DNA of 64,000 bases. It comes from an uncultured Sphingomonas sp. GTDB taxonomy: Bacteria; Pseudomonadota; Alphaproteobacteria; Sphingomonadales; Sphingomonadaceae. The stretch lies in contig CAJYIX010000028.1 of the NCBI GenBank assembly GCA_913775315.1, positions 62,001 to 126,000 of the forward strand. Reading direction: 5' to 3'. This document shows positions 53,300 to 62,512 of the stretch, in pieces. Within the stretch, counting starts at the first letter, position 1. Each line of letters starts with the position of its first letter. Both the position numbers and the translations under genes were made by a program. The notes under the pieces were generated by a model, which did no database searches, was not told where the DNA came from, and saw nothing but the letters and a program-made list of their open reading frames with translations.

Positions 53300-54998
53300 A
53301 TGGCGGCGGCGACCGCCCTGCTGCTCGGCACCGCTGCCGCCCCGGCCCTCGCGCAGGCACAGGAAACGCCCCCGCCCGCCGAGGCGGCGGCGGCGAGCGA
53401 CGACCAGCTTCAGGATATCGTCGCTACCGCTCAGCGTCGGACCGAGCGGCTCCAGACCGCGCCGTGCTGCGCGGGCCGCAGGGGACGCTGGTCGGCTCGA
53501 ACTCGACCGGGGGCGCGATCTTCGTCAATTTCAAGGGCCCCGACCTCGACGGCGGCATCGGCGGCTATGGCGAGGTTGGCTACGGCAACTACAACGCCGT
53601 GACGGCGGAGGGGGCGCTCAACCTGCCGATCAGCGCGACGCTGGGCGTGCGCGCCGCCGGCTTCTATCGCCGCCACGACAGCTATTATCGCGATATCGGC
53701 CCTTTCGCCAACGACGCGGGCCGACTGAATGAAAAGGGCGGCCGCATCACCGTTCTGTGGCAGCCGGGCAGCTTCTCGGCGACGGCGAAGATCAGCCTCA
53801 ACGACCGCAATACCGGGGGCTATCCCTATCGCCCGATCCCCGGCACGCGCTTTGCCGCCTATCGCGTGGGCGACATTCGGACGCTCAGCTTCGACACGCC
53901 GACGGGCAATCGCGACCTAGGCTTCCAGGCGGGGCTGGAGCTGCGGCAGGAGCTGGCGAACGGCATCACGCTGCGCTCGCTGACGGGGTATCAGAACAAG
54001 CGGATCAAGAACCTGTTCGACGTCGACGGGTCGCAGGCGCCGGCCGCCGTCGGCGGCGAGATCTCGCAGGACTATTTCGCGGGCGAGAAGCAGTACAGCC
54101 AGGAAATCAACATCATCTCGCCCACCGACGGGCCGCTCGACTGGATTTTGGGCGGCTATTTCCAGCGCAACGACATCCGCGTCCGCATCCTGCAAAGCGA
54201 GGGCGGTTCTCCGACCGACATCACCCCGGTCAGCCAGCGCACCACGACGGGCCTGTTCGCCCAAGGCAATTATCAGCTCACCGATGCGTTCGAGGTGCAG
54301 GTCGGCGGCCGCTATTCGACCTGCAAGGCGACGGACCGCGGTTTCGTGACGATCGGCCGCGGCATTCCGGGCTTCCCCGCCGACGGCCTGCCCGTCGCCG
54401 ACCTGTCGGGCGAACACGACGATGCGCGCTTCACGGGCAAGGTCGCGCTCAACTGGAAGGTCGATGCCGACAACCTGCTCTACGCCCTCGTCGTGCGCGG
54501 CTATAAACCGGGCGGGTTCAATTCGACACCTCGACGTTCGATCTCGAAACGGTAATGAGCTACGAAGCGGGCTGGAAGTCGAGCTTCTTCGGCGAGCGGG
54601 TGCGCACGCAGCTTTCGGCCTTCTACAACAAGTACAAGGGCTTCCAGTTCAACGTCGTCGAACCCAGCACGGGCTTTTCGGGGGTGGAGAACATCGCCGA
54701 CGTGACGATCAAGGGGTTCGAGGCGCAGGTGCAAGCGCGGGTGCGCGGCTTCGGATACGACGCCAATGTCGCCTATGTCGGGCCGCAATTCGCCTATCTC
54801 GGCTATTCGCCGCTCAGCGACCGGATCGACGGGCGCGGGCTCTTGTCGGCGCTCGTCACGCTCGACATGGGCGACTGGCAGGTGACGGCCTATGGCACCA
54901 ACCTGACGGACAAAAATCATGTGAGCGGCCAGTTCAATTCGAACGAGTTCTACGGCGCGCCGCGCGAATATGGCGTGCGGGTCAGGGTTGCCTTATAA
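53300..54998 (+). pseudogene. TonB-dependent receptor remnant with deletions and frameshifts
   Basis: Signal and TonB box are intact (MAAATALLLGTAAAPALAQA; LQDIVATAQRRTERLQ), but sequence then jumps near 53460 straight to VLRGPQGTLVGSNSTGGAIF, in another frame, removing about 100 residues of plug. The barrel runs to RGYKPGGFNS (about 54530), where a small frameshift leads to TSTFDLETVMSYEAGW. At about 54775 the join ANVAYVGPQFAYLGYSP lacks some 60-70 residues usually present there. The C-terminus is normal (GAPREYGVRVRVAL). Several independent lesions make a real pseudogene much likelier than sequencing error. Confidence 0.88.
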
Positions 54999-55175
54999 GG
55001 GTCAGCAACTAGCGCAGGTCTTTCGACATGCCCTTACCGGCGCGAGCGCTACGCCAGTTCTGACACAGCCACGTGCGCCGATCCAACGGGGCGAGCCGTG
55101 CCCCATTGCGTCGTCACCCGCGATCGCATCCGTGTCGAGGGTTGCCCCCTCCCGGACGGCCCTTCCCGGCGCGGC

Positions 55176-57248
55176 TCAGTCGGCGAGGATCAGCGCGTCT
55201 AGCGCCACGCAACCCTCGGGATAGACGACGATCGGATTGAGGTCGATTTCCCGGATCGCGGGCGTCCCGGCCAGCACCCCCTCCAGCGCCATCACCAGAT
55301 CGGCCACCGCGCCGACGTCGAGCGGCGGGCTGCCGCGCCAGCCGGCCAGCAGCGGCGCGGATTTAAGCTTCATGATCTCACCGACGATCGCGGCGCGCGA
55401 CAAGCCCGGCACGATCAGCCGCACATCCTTTAGGATCTCCGCCTGCACCCCGCCGAAGCCGACGAGGATCACCGCGCCCCATTCGGGATCGCTTCGCGCA
55501 CCGACGATCAGCTCGACGCTGCGTTCGCCCATCGCCTCGATCAGCACGCCATCGAGCACGATGCCGGGCGCGTGCGCCGCGACCGCGTCGTGCATCGCGT
55601 GCCATGCGGCGCGGACCGCAGCCTCGCCGCGAAGGTTCAGCGCGACGCCGCCCGCATCGCTCTTGTGACTGAGGGCGCTCGCCTGCGCCTTCATCGCCAC
55701 GGCGCCGCCCAGCGACGCGGCCGCCTCGACCGCGGCGTCGGCGGTGGCCGCGAACACGCCGCGGGGAAACGGTATGCCCGCCGGGGCCAGCGCCAGCTTG
55801 GCGAGGTATTCGGGCAGCGTGCCGCGATGCGCAAGCGTCACCGGGATCGGAACCGCCTCCGCCCGCACGGGCGTTTCCGTCCGTAGCGCCGCCAGCGCGC
55901 GGAACGCCCGATAGGGTGCGGGAAAATAGGGCACCCCCGCCTCCCGCAACGCCGCCACATAGTCGGCGGGAACATCCGCGCCCTCGTCCAGCCCGGCAAA
56001 GAGCACCGGCTTGGCCGGCTTCAGCGCGGCGATCGCGTCGAGGATCGGCGGCAGCTTCAGCGTCGCGGTCGTCCGATCGGTCTGGATGATCCCCAGCACC
56101 ACCGCGCCATAGGCATCGTCGGCGAGCAGCGGCGCCAGCGTGCGGCGATAGAGGTCGGGATCGACCAGCGCCTGCGCGGTCAGGTCCATCGGGTTCGACA
56201 CCGGGATGAACGCGGGTACCGCCGCCGCCAGCGCCTCGCGCGTCGCCGCACCGGGCGGCGGCAGCGGCAGCGCCAGCGTTTCGGCAAGGTCGAGCGTCAG
56301 TGCCTTGAACGCCCCGGATTCGGTCAGCACCGCCACCCCCGCGGCGGGCATCGCCGGACAGCGATACGCAAGGTCGACGACGTCGCCCAGTTCCTCCAGC
56401 CCCGGCACCAGGATGACGCCCGCGGCCTCCACCTTGGCGCGCATTAGGGCGTAGTCGCCCGCCATCGCGCCGGTATGCGTCGCCGCCGACTCGCGCGCGG
56501 CACTCGACGTGCCGGGATGAAGAAGCACGATCCGCTTGCCCGCCTCGCGCGCCCGTTCGGCCAGCGCGAGGAAGCGGGCCGGCGCGCGGAACTGCTCGAC
56601 GATCATCGCAATGACGCGCGTGCGCGGATCGCCGAGCAGATGCCCGACATAATCCTCGACGCCCGAGGCCGCCTCGTTGCCGGTCGAAATCGACACGGTG
56701 AGCGGCAGCGCCTTGCTCATCAGCGTGGTGCCGAGCACGACCGCCATCGCGCCCGATTGCGACACGATGCCGATGCCCTCGCCGGGACAGGGATGCGGCG
56801 GCGTCTCGACGAAGGTCAGCGGCACGCCGTCGACGAAATTGACGAGGCCGAGGCAGTTCGGCCCCTCGACCACCATGCCGTGCTCGGCGGCGATCCGCGC
56901 AACCTCATGCTGCGCAGCAAGCCCCGCCTCCCCGCCCTCGGCAAAACCCGCGGCGAAGATCACCGCTGCGCCGACGCGCCTCGCCGCGAGTGCACGGATC
57001 GCATCGAGCACTGCCGGCCCCGGGATCGCCAGCACCGCCGCATCGACGCCGTCGGGCAGGTCGGCGATCGAGGCGAAGCAGGGCCGCCCGTCGATCTCCG
57101 CCCGCTTCGGATTGACGAGGTGGATATCGCCGGCAAACGCGTGCCGCTCCAGGTTGCGCAGTACCGAATTGCCGAGTGCGCCGGCCGTCGGCGAGGCCCC
57201 CACGATCACGACCGATCGCGGGGTGATGAGGCGGGAAAGATCGGGCAT
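55176..57248 (-). CDS. ferA: Feruloyl-CoA synthetase-like ADP-forming acyl-CoA ligase
   Basis: 690 residues, acyl-CoA synthetase (NDP-forming) superfamily, alpha-beta fusion: CoA-binding PRSVVIVGASPTAGALGNSV; ligase part with VEGPNCLGLVNFVDG and phospho-His motif SAATHTGAMAGDYALM; ATP-grasp from LAPAGIPFPRGVFAATADAA with AMKAQASALSHKSDAGGVAL to the C-terminal EIDLNPIVVYPEG. Sphingobium FerA is of this superfamily, and the gene lies with a hydratase/lyase and vanillin-type dehydrogenase, so ferulate activation is likely. Last in the vdh-DUF3237-ferB-ferA operon. Confidence 0.85.
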   Translation of the reverse strand: MPDLSRLITPRSVVIVGASPTAGALGNSVLRNLERHAFAGDIHLVNPKRAEIDGRPCFASIADLPDGVDAAVLAIPGPAVLDAIRALAARRVGAAVIFAAGFAEGGEAGLAAQHEVARIAAEHGMVVEGPNCLGLVNFVDGVPLTFVETPPHPCPGEGIGIVSQSGAMAVVLGTTLMSKALPLTVSISTGNEAASGVEDYVGHLLGDPRTRVIAMIVEQFRAPARFLALAERAREAGKRIVLLHPGTSSAARESAATHTGAMAGDYALMRAKVEAAGVILVPGLEELGDVVDLAYRCPAMPAAGVAVLTESGAFKALTLDLAETLALPLPPPGAATREALAAAVPAFIPVSNPMDLTAQALVDPDLYRRTLAPLLADDAYGAVVLGIIQTDRTTATLKLPPILDAIAALKPAKPVLFAGLDEGADVPADYVAALREAGVPYFPAPYRAFRALAALRTETPVRAEAVPIPVTLAHRGTLPEYLAKLALAPAGIPFPRGVFAATADAAVEAAASLGGAVAMKAQASALSHKSDAGGVALNLRGEAAVRAAWHAMHDAVAAHAPGIVLDGVLIEAMGERSVELIVGARSDPEWGAVILVGFGGVQAEILKDVRLIVPGLSRAAIVGEIMKLKSAPLLAGWRGSPPLDVGAVADLVMALEGVLAGTPAIREIDLNPIVVYPEGCVALDALILAD

Positions 57249-57304
57249 CAGCGGCCTTCTTCGTGCGCGGTCGGCAGGGTCGGGAAGCGGACAGAGCGGC
57301 AGCG

Positions 57305-58141
57305 TCAGACCCCGGCCTTTTCCTTGTCATAGGCGCCGAGGCCGGGCTTGTAGCTCTTCTCGTCGATGAATTGCCGGATGCCTTCCTTGCGGCCCTCATT
57401 GTCGTAGCTGTTCGCCGCTTCCTGGGCGCGGACGAGATAGTCCTCGGCATCCTCGTAGCTCATCGTGCCGACGCGGCGCATCGCGTCCTTGGTCGCCTTG
57501 AGCGCGACAGGATTTTTCTGGAGGAGGACGGCCGCCACCGCGGCAACGCGATCCTCGAGCTGGTCGAGCGGCAGTGCCTCGTTGACCAGGCCCCATTCGG
57601 CGGCGGTGCGGCCGTCGATCGGCTCGCCGGTCATCGCGTGGTACATCGCGCGGCGAAAGGGCATCAGTTCCTGCGCCACCTTGGTCGCGCCGCCGCCGGG
57701 CAGGATGCCCCAGTTGATCTCACTGAGGCCGAACTTGGCCTCCTCCGCGGCGAAGGCGAGGTCGCAGGCGAACAGCGGGCCATAGCCGCCGCCGAAGCAC
57801 CAGCCATTGACCATCGCGATCGTCGGCTTCTGATACCAGCGCAGCCGCCGCCACCAGCCATAGCTCTCGCGCTGCGCCTGACGGGTACCAGCCAGCCCCT
57901 TGGCCTCGGTCTCCCGAAAATATTCCTTGAGGTCCATGCCCGCGGTCCATGCCGGCCCCTCGCCCGACAGGACGAGTACGCCCACATCGTCGCGGAACTC
58001 GAGGCCGTCGAGCACTTCCATCATGTCGCGGTTGAGCGTCGGGCTCATCGCGTTGCGCTTGTCGGGGCGATTGAAGCGGACCCAGGCGATGCGGTCGGTA
58101 ACGTCGAAGGCGACGACGCCGTTGGTCGAGGTTTCGGTCAT
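57305..58141 (-). CDS. ferB: Feruloyl-CoA hydratase/lyase (HCHL)
   Basis: Converts feruloyl-CoA to vanillin and acetyl-CoA. 278 residues from ATG 58141 (AGGAG 6 bases upstream); a longer frame reaches into the DUF3237 gene. Crotonase fold: VRFNRPDKRNAMSPTLNRDM, oxyanion segments GEGPAWTAGMDLKEYFRE and GWCFGGGYGPLFACDLAFAA, and catalytic Glu in FGLSEINWGILPGG (near residue 140). The long aromatic YGWWRRLRWYQKPTIAMVNG is typical of HCHL rather than enoyl-CoA hydratase. 56 bases before ferA. Confidence 0.92.
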   Translation of the reverse strand: MTETSTNGVVAFDVTDRIAWVRFNRPDKRNAMSPTLNRDMMEVLDGLEFRDDVGVLVLSGEGPAWTAGMDLKEYFRETEAKGLAGTRQAQRESYGWWRRLRWYQKPTIAMVNGWCFGGGYGPLFACDLAFAAEEAKFGLSEINWGILPGGGATKVAQELMPFRRAMYHAMTGEPIDGRTAAEWGLVNEALPLDQLEDRVAAVAAVLLQKNPVALKATKDAMRRVGTMSYEDAEDYLVRAQEAANSYDNEGRKEGIRQFIDEKSYKPGLGAYDKEKAGV

Positions 58142-58160
58142 TTGCAGGCTCCTGTGGCGA

Positions 58161-58667
58161 TCATTCGACCGCGAATACTTCGATGAGGACGTGGGTCGGC
58201 ATCCGCGTGCCGCGCGAGACGAAGGTCTTCTCGCGCAGCCATTGCAGCGGCCCCGGCGGCGGGTCGAAGACGGGGGTGGCGCGGAAATAATAGTCGGACG
58301 GGTCGACGCGCTCCCCGCGCGCAATCCGTTCGGTCACCGCCGCGCTCGCGACGCGCACGCCGCTATTGTGGATGGCGATGACGGTGCCGTCGGCGGCCTT
58401 CAGGAAATAGCGCGCCTCGACCCGCGTGAACCCGCCGGGATAGATGGTCTGCCAGTCGCCGCCGCCGGAGAGGACGGTGCCCGACAGGCGCGGGCCGCTG
58501 ACCGTGCCGCCGGTGATCGGAATGAACCGCCGCCGCCCGCCGTCGATCTCCCCCTGTTCGAGCGGCGCGCCGATCTCGACGCGGATCGTGAACACGGGCG
58601 TCAGGCGCGGCGGGGCGGGATCGGCGGGTGCCGCGACAAGGGCGGCGGCAAGGGGTAACGCGAGCAT
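58161..58667 (-). CDS. Exported DUF3237 protein within the ferulate operon
   Basis: 168 residues; signal-like MLALPLAAALVAAPADPAPP. DUF3237 features: LTPVFTIRVEIGAPLEQGEI, RRRFIPITGGTVSGPRLSGT, GGDWQTIYPGGFTRVEARYF and RATPVFDPPPGPLQWL. The fold is a small beta barrel of unknown activity; family members occur beside aromatic or lactone catabolism genes. Spacing of 9 and 19 bases to its neighbours implies co-transcription and a role with them. The signal places it outside the cytoplasm, unlike its partners, which is odd. Confidence 0.83.
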   Translation of the reverse strand: MLALPLAAALVAAPADPAPPRLTPVFTIRVEIGAPLEQGEIDGGRRRFIPITGGTVSGPRLSGTVLSGGGDWQTIYPGGFTRVEARYFLKAADGTVIAIHNSGVRVASAAVTERIARGERVDPSDYYFRATPVFDPPPGPLQWLREKTFVSRGTRMPTHVLIEVFAVE

Positions 58668-58676
58668 TGCGGCGCC

Positions 58677-60077
58677 TCAGATCGGAAAGTGGCCGGGCTG
58701 CGTCTCGATCGTGACCCAGCGCAGTTCGGTAAAGGCGTCGATCCCGGCCCTGCCGCCGAAGCGGCCATAGCCCGATGCCTTGACCCCGCCGAAGGGCATC
58801 TGCGCCTCGTCATGCACGGTGGGGCCGTTGACGTGGCAGATGCCCGACCTGATCGCTCGCGCGACGCGCAGCCCGCGCGCGGTGTCGCGGGTGAAGACCG
58901 CGGCGGACAGGCCATATTCGGTGTCATTGGCGAGTTCTATCGCGTGCGCCTCGTCACGCGCGCGGACGACGCCGACGACCGGGCCGAAGCTCTCGTCGCG
59001 GAACAGCTTCATCGCGGGCGTCACCTTGTCGACGGCGTGCGCGGGCATCAGCACGCCGTCCGCTTCGCCGCCGCTCACCTGCACCGCGCCCGCCGCCAGC
59101 GCATCGTCGATCAGCGCGCGGACGTGATCGACGGTCTTGCGATCGACGACGGCGCCAAGCGGTGCCTTGCCCTCGCGCGGGTCGCCGACGGACAACGAGG
59201 CGACCTTGGCGGCGAACTTCCCGACAAAGGCATCGGCGATCGCGTCGACGACGATGATCCGCTCGGTCGACATGCAGATCTGGCCCTGATTCATGAACGC
59301 GCCGAACGCCGCGGCCTTCACGGCTTCGTCGATATCCGCGTCGTCGAGCACGATCAGCGGCGCCTTGCCGCCCAGTTCGAGAAGGACGGGCTTCAGATGC
59401 TCGGCCGCGCGCTTCGCGATGATGCGGCCGACCGCGGTCGATCCGGTGAAGTTGACCCGGCGCACCGCCGGATGGTCGATCAGCGCACCGACGATCTCGC
59501 CAGCATCGGCCGGCGCATTGGTGACGATCTGAACGACGCCTTCGGGCAGCGCCTCGGCAAAAGCCTCGACGATCAGCGCGTGTGTGCGTGGGCATTGCTC
59601 GCTTGCCTTGAGCACCACGGTGTTGCCGCAGGCGAGCGGGACGGCGATCGCGCGCACGCCGAGGATGATCGGCGCATTCCACGGCGCGATGCCGAGCAGC
59701 ACGCCGACCGGCTCGCGCAGCGCCATCGCGATGCAGCCGGGCTTGTCGGACGGGATGACCTCGCCGCCGATCTGCGTGGTCAGCGCCGCGGCCTCTCGCA
59801 CCATGCCGACGGCGAGCATTAGGTTGAAGCGCGCCCATCCCTCGGTCGCGCCGATCTCACCCATCATCGCCTCGACGAAGGCGTCGCCCTTGGCGGCCAG
59901 TGCGTCGGCGGCCTTGGTCAGCGCGGCGCGGCGGGCATTGGGGCCGAGCACCGACCAGGCGGGAAAGGCGGCGGCAGCGGCATCGACGGCGGCATTCGCG
60001 TCGGCGACGGTTGCGGCCGGCGCGGTGGTGGCGACCTCTCCGGTCACCGGATTGCGGCGCTCGAACATCACGGCCAT
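58677..60077 (-). CDS. vdh: Vanillin dehydrogenase-type aldehyde dehydrogenase
   Basis: Oxidises vanillin to vanillate with NAD(P). 466 residues: GIAPWNAPIILGVRAIAVPL, NAD-loop NFTGSTAVGRIIAKRAA, general-base Glu in VLLELGGKAPLIVLDD (near 233), catalytic Cys in NQGQICMSTERIIV (near 268), and HDEAQMPFGGVKASGYGRFG. The family is that of salicylaldehyde/vanillin dehydrogenases. First gene of the operon; a palindrome sits just upstream. Confidence 0.9.
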   Translation of the reverse strand: MAVMFERRNPVTGEVATTAPAATVADANAAVDAAAAAFPAWSVLGPNARRAALTKAADALAAKGDAFVEAMMGEIGATEGWARFNLMLAVGMVREAAALTTQIGGEVIPSDKPGCIAMALREPVGVLLGIAPWNAPIILGVRAIAVPLACGNTVVLKASEQCPRTHALIVEAFAEALPEGVVQIVTNAPADAGEIVGALIDHPAVRRVNFTGSTAVGRIIAKRAAEHLKPVLLELGGKAPLIVLDDADIDEAVKAAAFGAFMNQGQICMSTERIIVVDAIADAFVGKFAAKVASLSVGDPREGKAPLGAVVDRKTVDHVRALIDDALAAGAVQVSGGEADGVLMPAHAVDKVTPAMKLFRDESFGPVVGVVRARDEAHAIELANDTEYGLSAAVFTRDTARGLRVARAIRSGICHVNGPTVHDEAQMPFGGVKASGYGRFGGRAGIDAFTELRWVTIETQPGHFPI

Positions 60078-60097
60078 GACCTCATCCTCTCTTTATT

Positions 60098-60112
60098 GTT
60101 ATACCTGATAAC
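60098..60112 (-). promoter_or_regulatory. Palindromic operator candidate of the ferulate operon
   Basis: GTTAT-ACCTG-ATAAC is a perfect 5-bp inverted repeat in an AT-rich patch 21-35 bases upstream of the vdh start. Ferulate genes are often repressed by a MarR-type regulator (FerC in Sphingobium) acting at such sites, but no such regulator gene lies in this window. Confidence 0.55.
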
Positions 60113-60469
60113 CTAATGCCAGCAGCGGTCAAGCGCGACGCACTCTCGAAAGGAGAGAGATGTCGGGCCCAATACCGGATGAGCACGGCGCCCTCACCGC
60201 GCCCTATCCAGTCGATCCGCGTCCGATGATCGACCATCAGCCCCTATTGCGGTTCAAATGGGCAAACGTCGCGACGATGATCGGCCTCGACGCACTCGAT
60301 CGGGTGGGTAGTGATGGTCGACGCATCCCGCGAGGGCCGCATTCCCCGCACGCTCGTCGACGGCGTTCGTTGCCCGGCGATTTCGAGCCGATGTCGCACC
60401 GGCTCCCGATATCGCGATCCTCGCGAATCGGTTTGAGCGCCGCCCTCCCCTCGACTAACGTCGCGGCCA
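60113..60469. other. Intergenic region between ferulate operon and two-component genes
   Basis: About 360 bases. An AAGGAGAG precedes an ATG at 60160, but the frame (opening MSGPIPDEHGALTAPY) has no family match and runs through the response-regulator gene into the kinase frame, so a protein is doubtful. The region probably holds promoters for both sides. Confidence 0.45.
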
Positions 60470-61147
60470 GTGTCGCATCGCATTCTCCTCGTCGAAGACG
60501 ACCCCCGGTTGCGCGAGCAGCTCGCCAATCAGCTCGTCGCGTTCGGGCACACCGTCACCGCTGCCGCGGACGGGCCTGCCGGGCTGTCGTTCCTCGCAAC
60601 GGGGGCGTTCGATATCGTCGTGCTCGACTGGATGCTGCCGACGCTCGACGGCCTGTCGCTGCTGCGCGAGGTGCGCAGCCGCGGCCTTCGGATCCCGGTG
60701 CTGATGCTCACCGCGCTCGGCCAGACGATCGACAAGGTCGAGGTGCTCGATGCCGGAGCCGACGACTATGTGGTCAAGCCGTGCGACCCGCTCGAGCTCA
60801 ATGCCCGGATCAAGGCGCTGCTGCGGGCGCGCAGCCCCGGCGAGCAACCCGCCGACACCATCGAGGTGGGCGATATCGTCATCAGTCCGGCGGGCGCCCG
60901 CGCCTGGCGAAAGGGGCAGTCGCTGGGGCTGTCGCAGATCGAGTTCAGGATGCTGCTCGAACTCGCGCGGCTGGCGGGCGATACGGTCACGCGGGCTATG
61001 CTGGTCGAGCGGGTATGGGGCCGCGACCTTGTGACAACCTCGAACGTGATCGAGGCGCATATCCGGCATCTTCGGATGAAGCTCTGCCGATATGGCGACG
61101 ATCCGATCGAGACGGTGAGAGGCGCCGGATACTCGCTTCGCCGATGA
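60470..61147 (+). CDS. OmpR-family response regulator
   Basis: 225 residues, GTG start at 60470. Receiver domain with acidic pair ILLVEDDPRL, phospho-Asp in IVVLDWMLPTLDG (near 53), Thr-Ala MLTALGQ and Lys YVVKPCDPLEL. The winged-helix output has LGLSQIEFRMLLELARLAGD, WGRDLVTTSNVIEAHIRHLR and VRGAGYSLRR. ATGA overlap with the kinase gene. Partner of the next gene; signal unknown. Confidence 0.95.
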   Translation: MSHRILLVEDDPRLREQLANQLVAFGHTVTAAADGPAGLSFLATGAFDIVVLDWMLPTLDGLSLLREVRSRGLRIPVLMLTALGQTIDKVEVLDAGADDYVVKPCDPLELNARIKALLRARSPGEQPADTIEVGDIVISPAGARAWRKGQSLGLSQIEFRMLLELARLAGDTVTRAMLVERVWGRDLVTTSNVIEAHIRHLRMKLCRYGDDPIETVRGAGYSLRR

Positions 61148-62478
61148 AGGCGCCGTTCCAGTCGCTGCGCGGGCTGACGATCGCGTTCCTCGCGCTGTTC
61201 CTGACGGTGACGGTCGCGGCGGGGCTCGGCAGCTATTTCGGCACGCTGCGCATGATCGTCGCGCTGGTCGACGAGCGGATCCGCGCAGAGGCTGACGTGC
61301 TGGCCCCGCCCGGCGCCCGCATAGACCTTCGCGCCCTGACGCAGCGGATGGAGACGATGGCGCGCCAGCGCGACACCGGCGACCTCGGCCTGCTGCTGTC
61401 CGACGCGCGCGGCCGGCGGATCGCGGGCAACGCGCGTTTCCGCCGCGAGTTGCCGCTCGGCTTCTCGTCGCTGAGCGGGCGCGACGCGATCGAGGGATTG
61501 AGCGCGGGCCGCGTCCTGGTCCGCGATCTGGGCGGCGGGCTGCGGCTGGCGATCTTTGCCGAGACCGAGCCGATCGACCATTATTTCGCGGTCCGCCGGC
61601 AAATCCACCTTTTCGGGTTCGGGGCGATCATCGTCGTCGCCCTCGCCGGGCTGCTGCTGTTCCGGCGGTTGGTGGCGCGGCGGATCGACGAGATGTGCGG
61701 CACCGCCGGATCGATCGCCGCCGGCGACCTCGCGCGGCGCGTGCCGCTGAACGGCGACGGCGGCGCGTTCGACCGTCAGGCGGCGGCATTCAACGCGATG
61801 CTCGACCGGATCGGCACGCTGGTCGCGGAGATTCGCAACGTCACCAACGACATATCGCACGAGCTTCGCACGCCGCTCGCGCGGTTGCGCAACGAACTGG
61901 CGGCGATCGAGGACCGGACCGATGCCGAGCCCGTCGCCTTTGCGCTGCACGCTGCGACGGCGCAGGCCGATGCGCTGCTCGAGATGTTCTCCGCCTTGCT
62001 CCGCATCGCATCGATCGAGAGCCGGGCGAGCCGGGAAGCCTTCGCCCCGCTGCGCCTCGACCAGTTGGCGGGCGACGTAGCCGCGCTGGTCGAGCCCTAT
62101 GCCGCGGAAACCGCGCATCGCCTTGACCTCCGCGCGCCGGCGACCGTCGAGCATGTCGGCGACCGGGCGCTGCTGATGCAGATGCTGCTGAATCTCGTCG
62201 AGAACGCGATCCGGCACACGCCCCCGCGCAGCCGGATCACGATCGGGGTCGAGGCGCGCATCGACGCGAGCGTCCTTATCGTCGAGGATGACGGCCCGGG
62301 CATCCCCGCCGACGCGCGCGCCCTTGCGCTGCGCCGCTTTGGCCGGCTCGATACCGACGAGGGTGGCCACGGCCTCGGCCTTCCGCTCGCGCAGTCGATC
62401 GCGCGGCTGCATGGCGGGACGCTCGTGCTCGAGGATGCGGGACCCGGCCTTCGCGTCGTCGTCGCCCTGCCCCGCTGA
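61144..62478 (+). CDS. Membrane sensor histidine kinase
   Basis: 444 residues; two spans (LTIAFLALFLTVTVAAGLGS; FGFGAIIVVALAGLLLF) flank a ~120-residue periplasmic sensor. HAMP domain at VARRIDEMCGTAGSIAAGDL; phospho-His in NDISHELRTPLARLRNELAA (near 239); ATP-binding N box LLNLVENAIRHTPP, G1 VEDDGPGIP, G2 GGHGLGLPLAQSIARLHGG. Shares an operon with the OmpR-type regulator. A nearby receptor gene is convergent, so co-regulation is only a guess. Confidence 0.95.
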   Translation: MKAPFQSLRGLTIAFLALFLTVTVAAGLGSYFGTLRMIVALVDERIRAEADVLAPPGARIDLRALTQRMETMARQRDTGDLGLLLSDARGRRIAGNARFRRELPLGFSSLSGRDAIEGLSAGRVLVRDLGGGLRLAIFAETEPIDHYFAVRRQIHLFGFGAIIVVALAGLLLFRRLVARRIDEMCGTAGSIAAGDLARRVPLNGDGGAFDRQAAAFNAMLDRIGTLVAEIRNVTNDISHELRTPLARLRNELAAIEDRTDAEPVAFALHAATAQADALLEMFSALLRIASIESRASREAFAPLRLDQLAGDVAALVEPYAAETAHRLDLRAPATVEHVGDRALLMQMLLNLVENAIRHTPPRSRITIGVEARIDASVLIVEDDGPGIPADARALALRRFGRLDTDEGGHGLGLPLAQSIARLHGGTLVLEDAGPGLRVVVALPR

Positions 62479-62507
62479 CGGCCGGGGACGCCACGCGCCC
62501 CCGGCCG
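62479..62507. terminator. Hairpin between convergent kinase and receptor genes
   Basis: CGGCCGGGG and CCCCGGCCG are 9-bp arms with an 11-base loop immediately after the kinase stop. No T-tract; a likely bidirectional stop. Confidence 0.55.
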
Positions 62508-62512
62508 GGATT

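Noticed and set aside
60160-62478. 772-residue ORF starting after a good AAGGAGAG
   Set aside because: Its middle overlaps the response regulator in another frame and its end is the histidine kinase itself; only 61144 onward is real.
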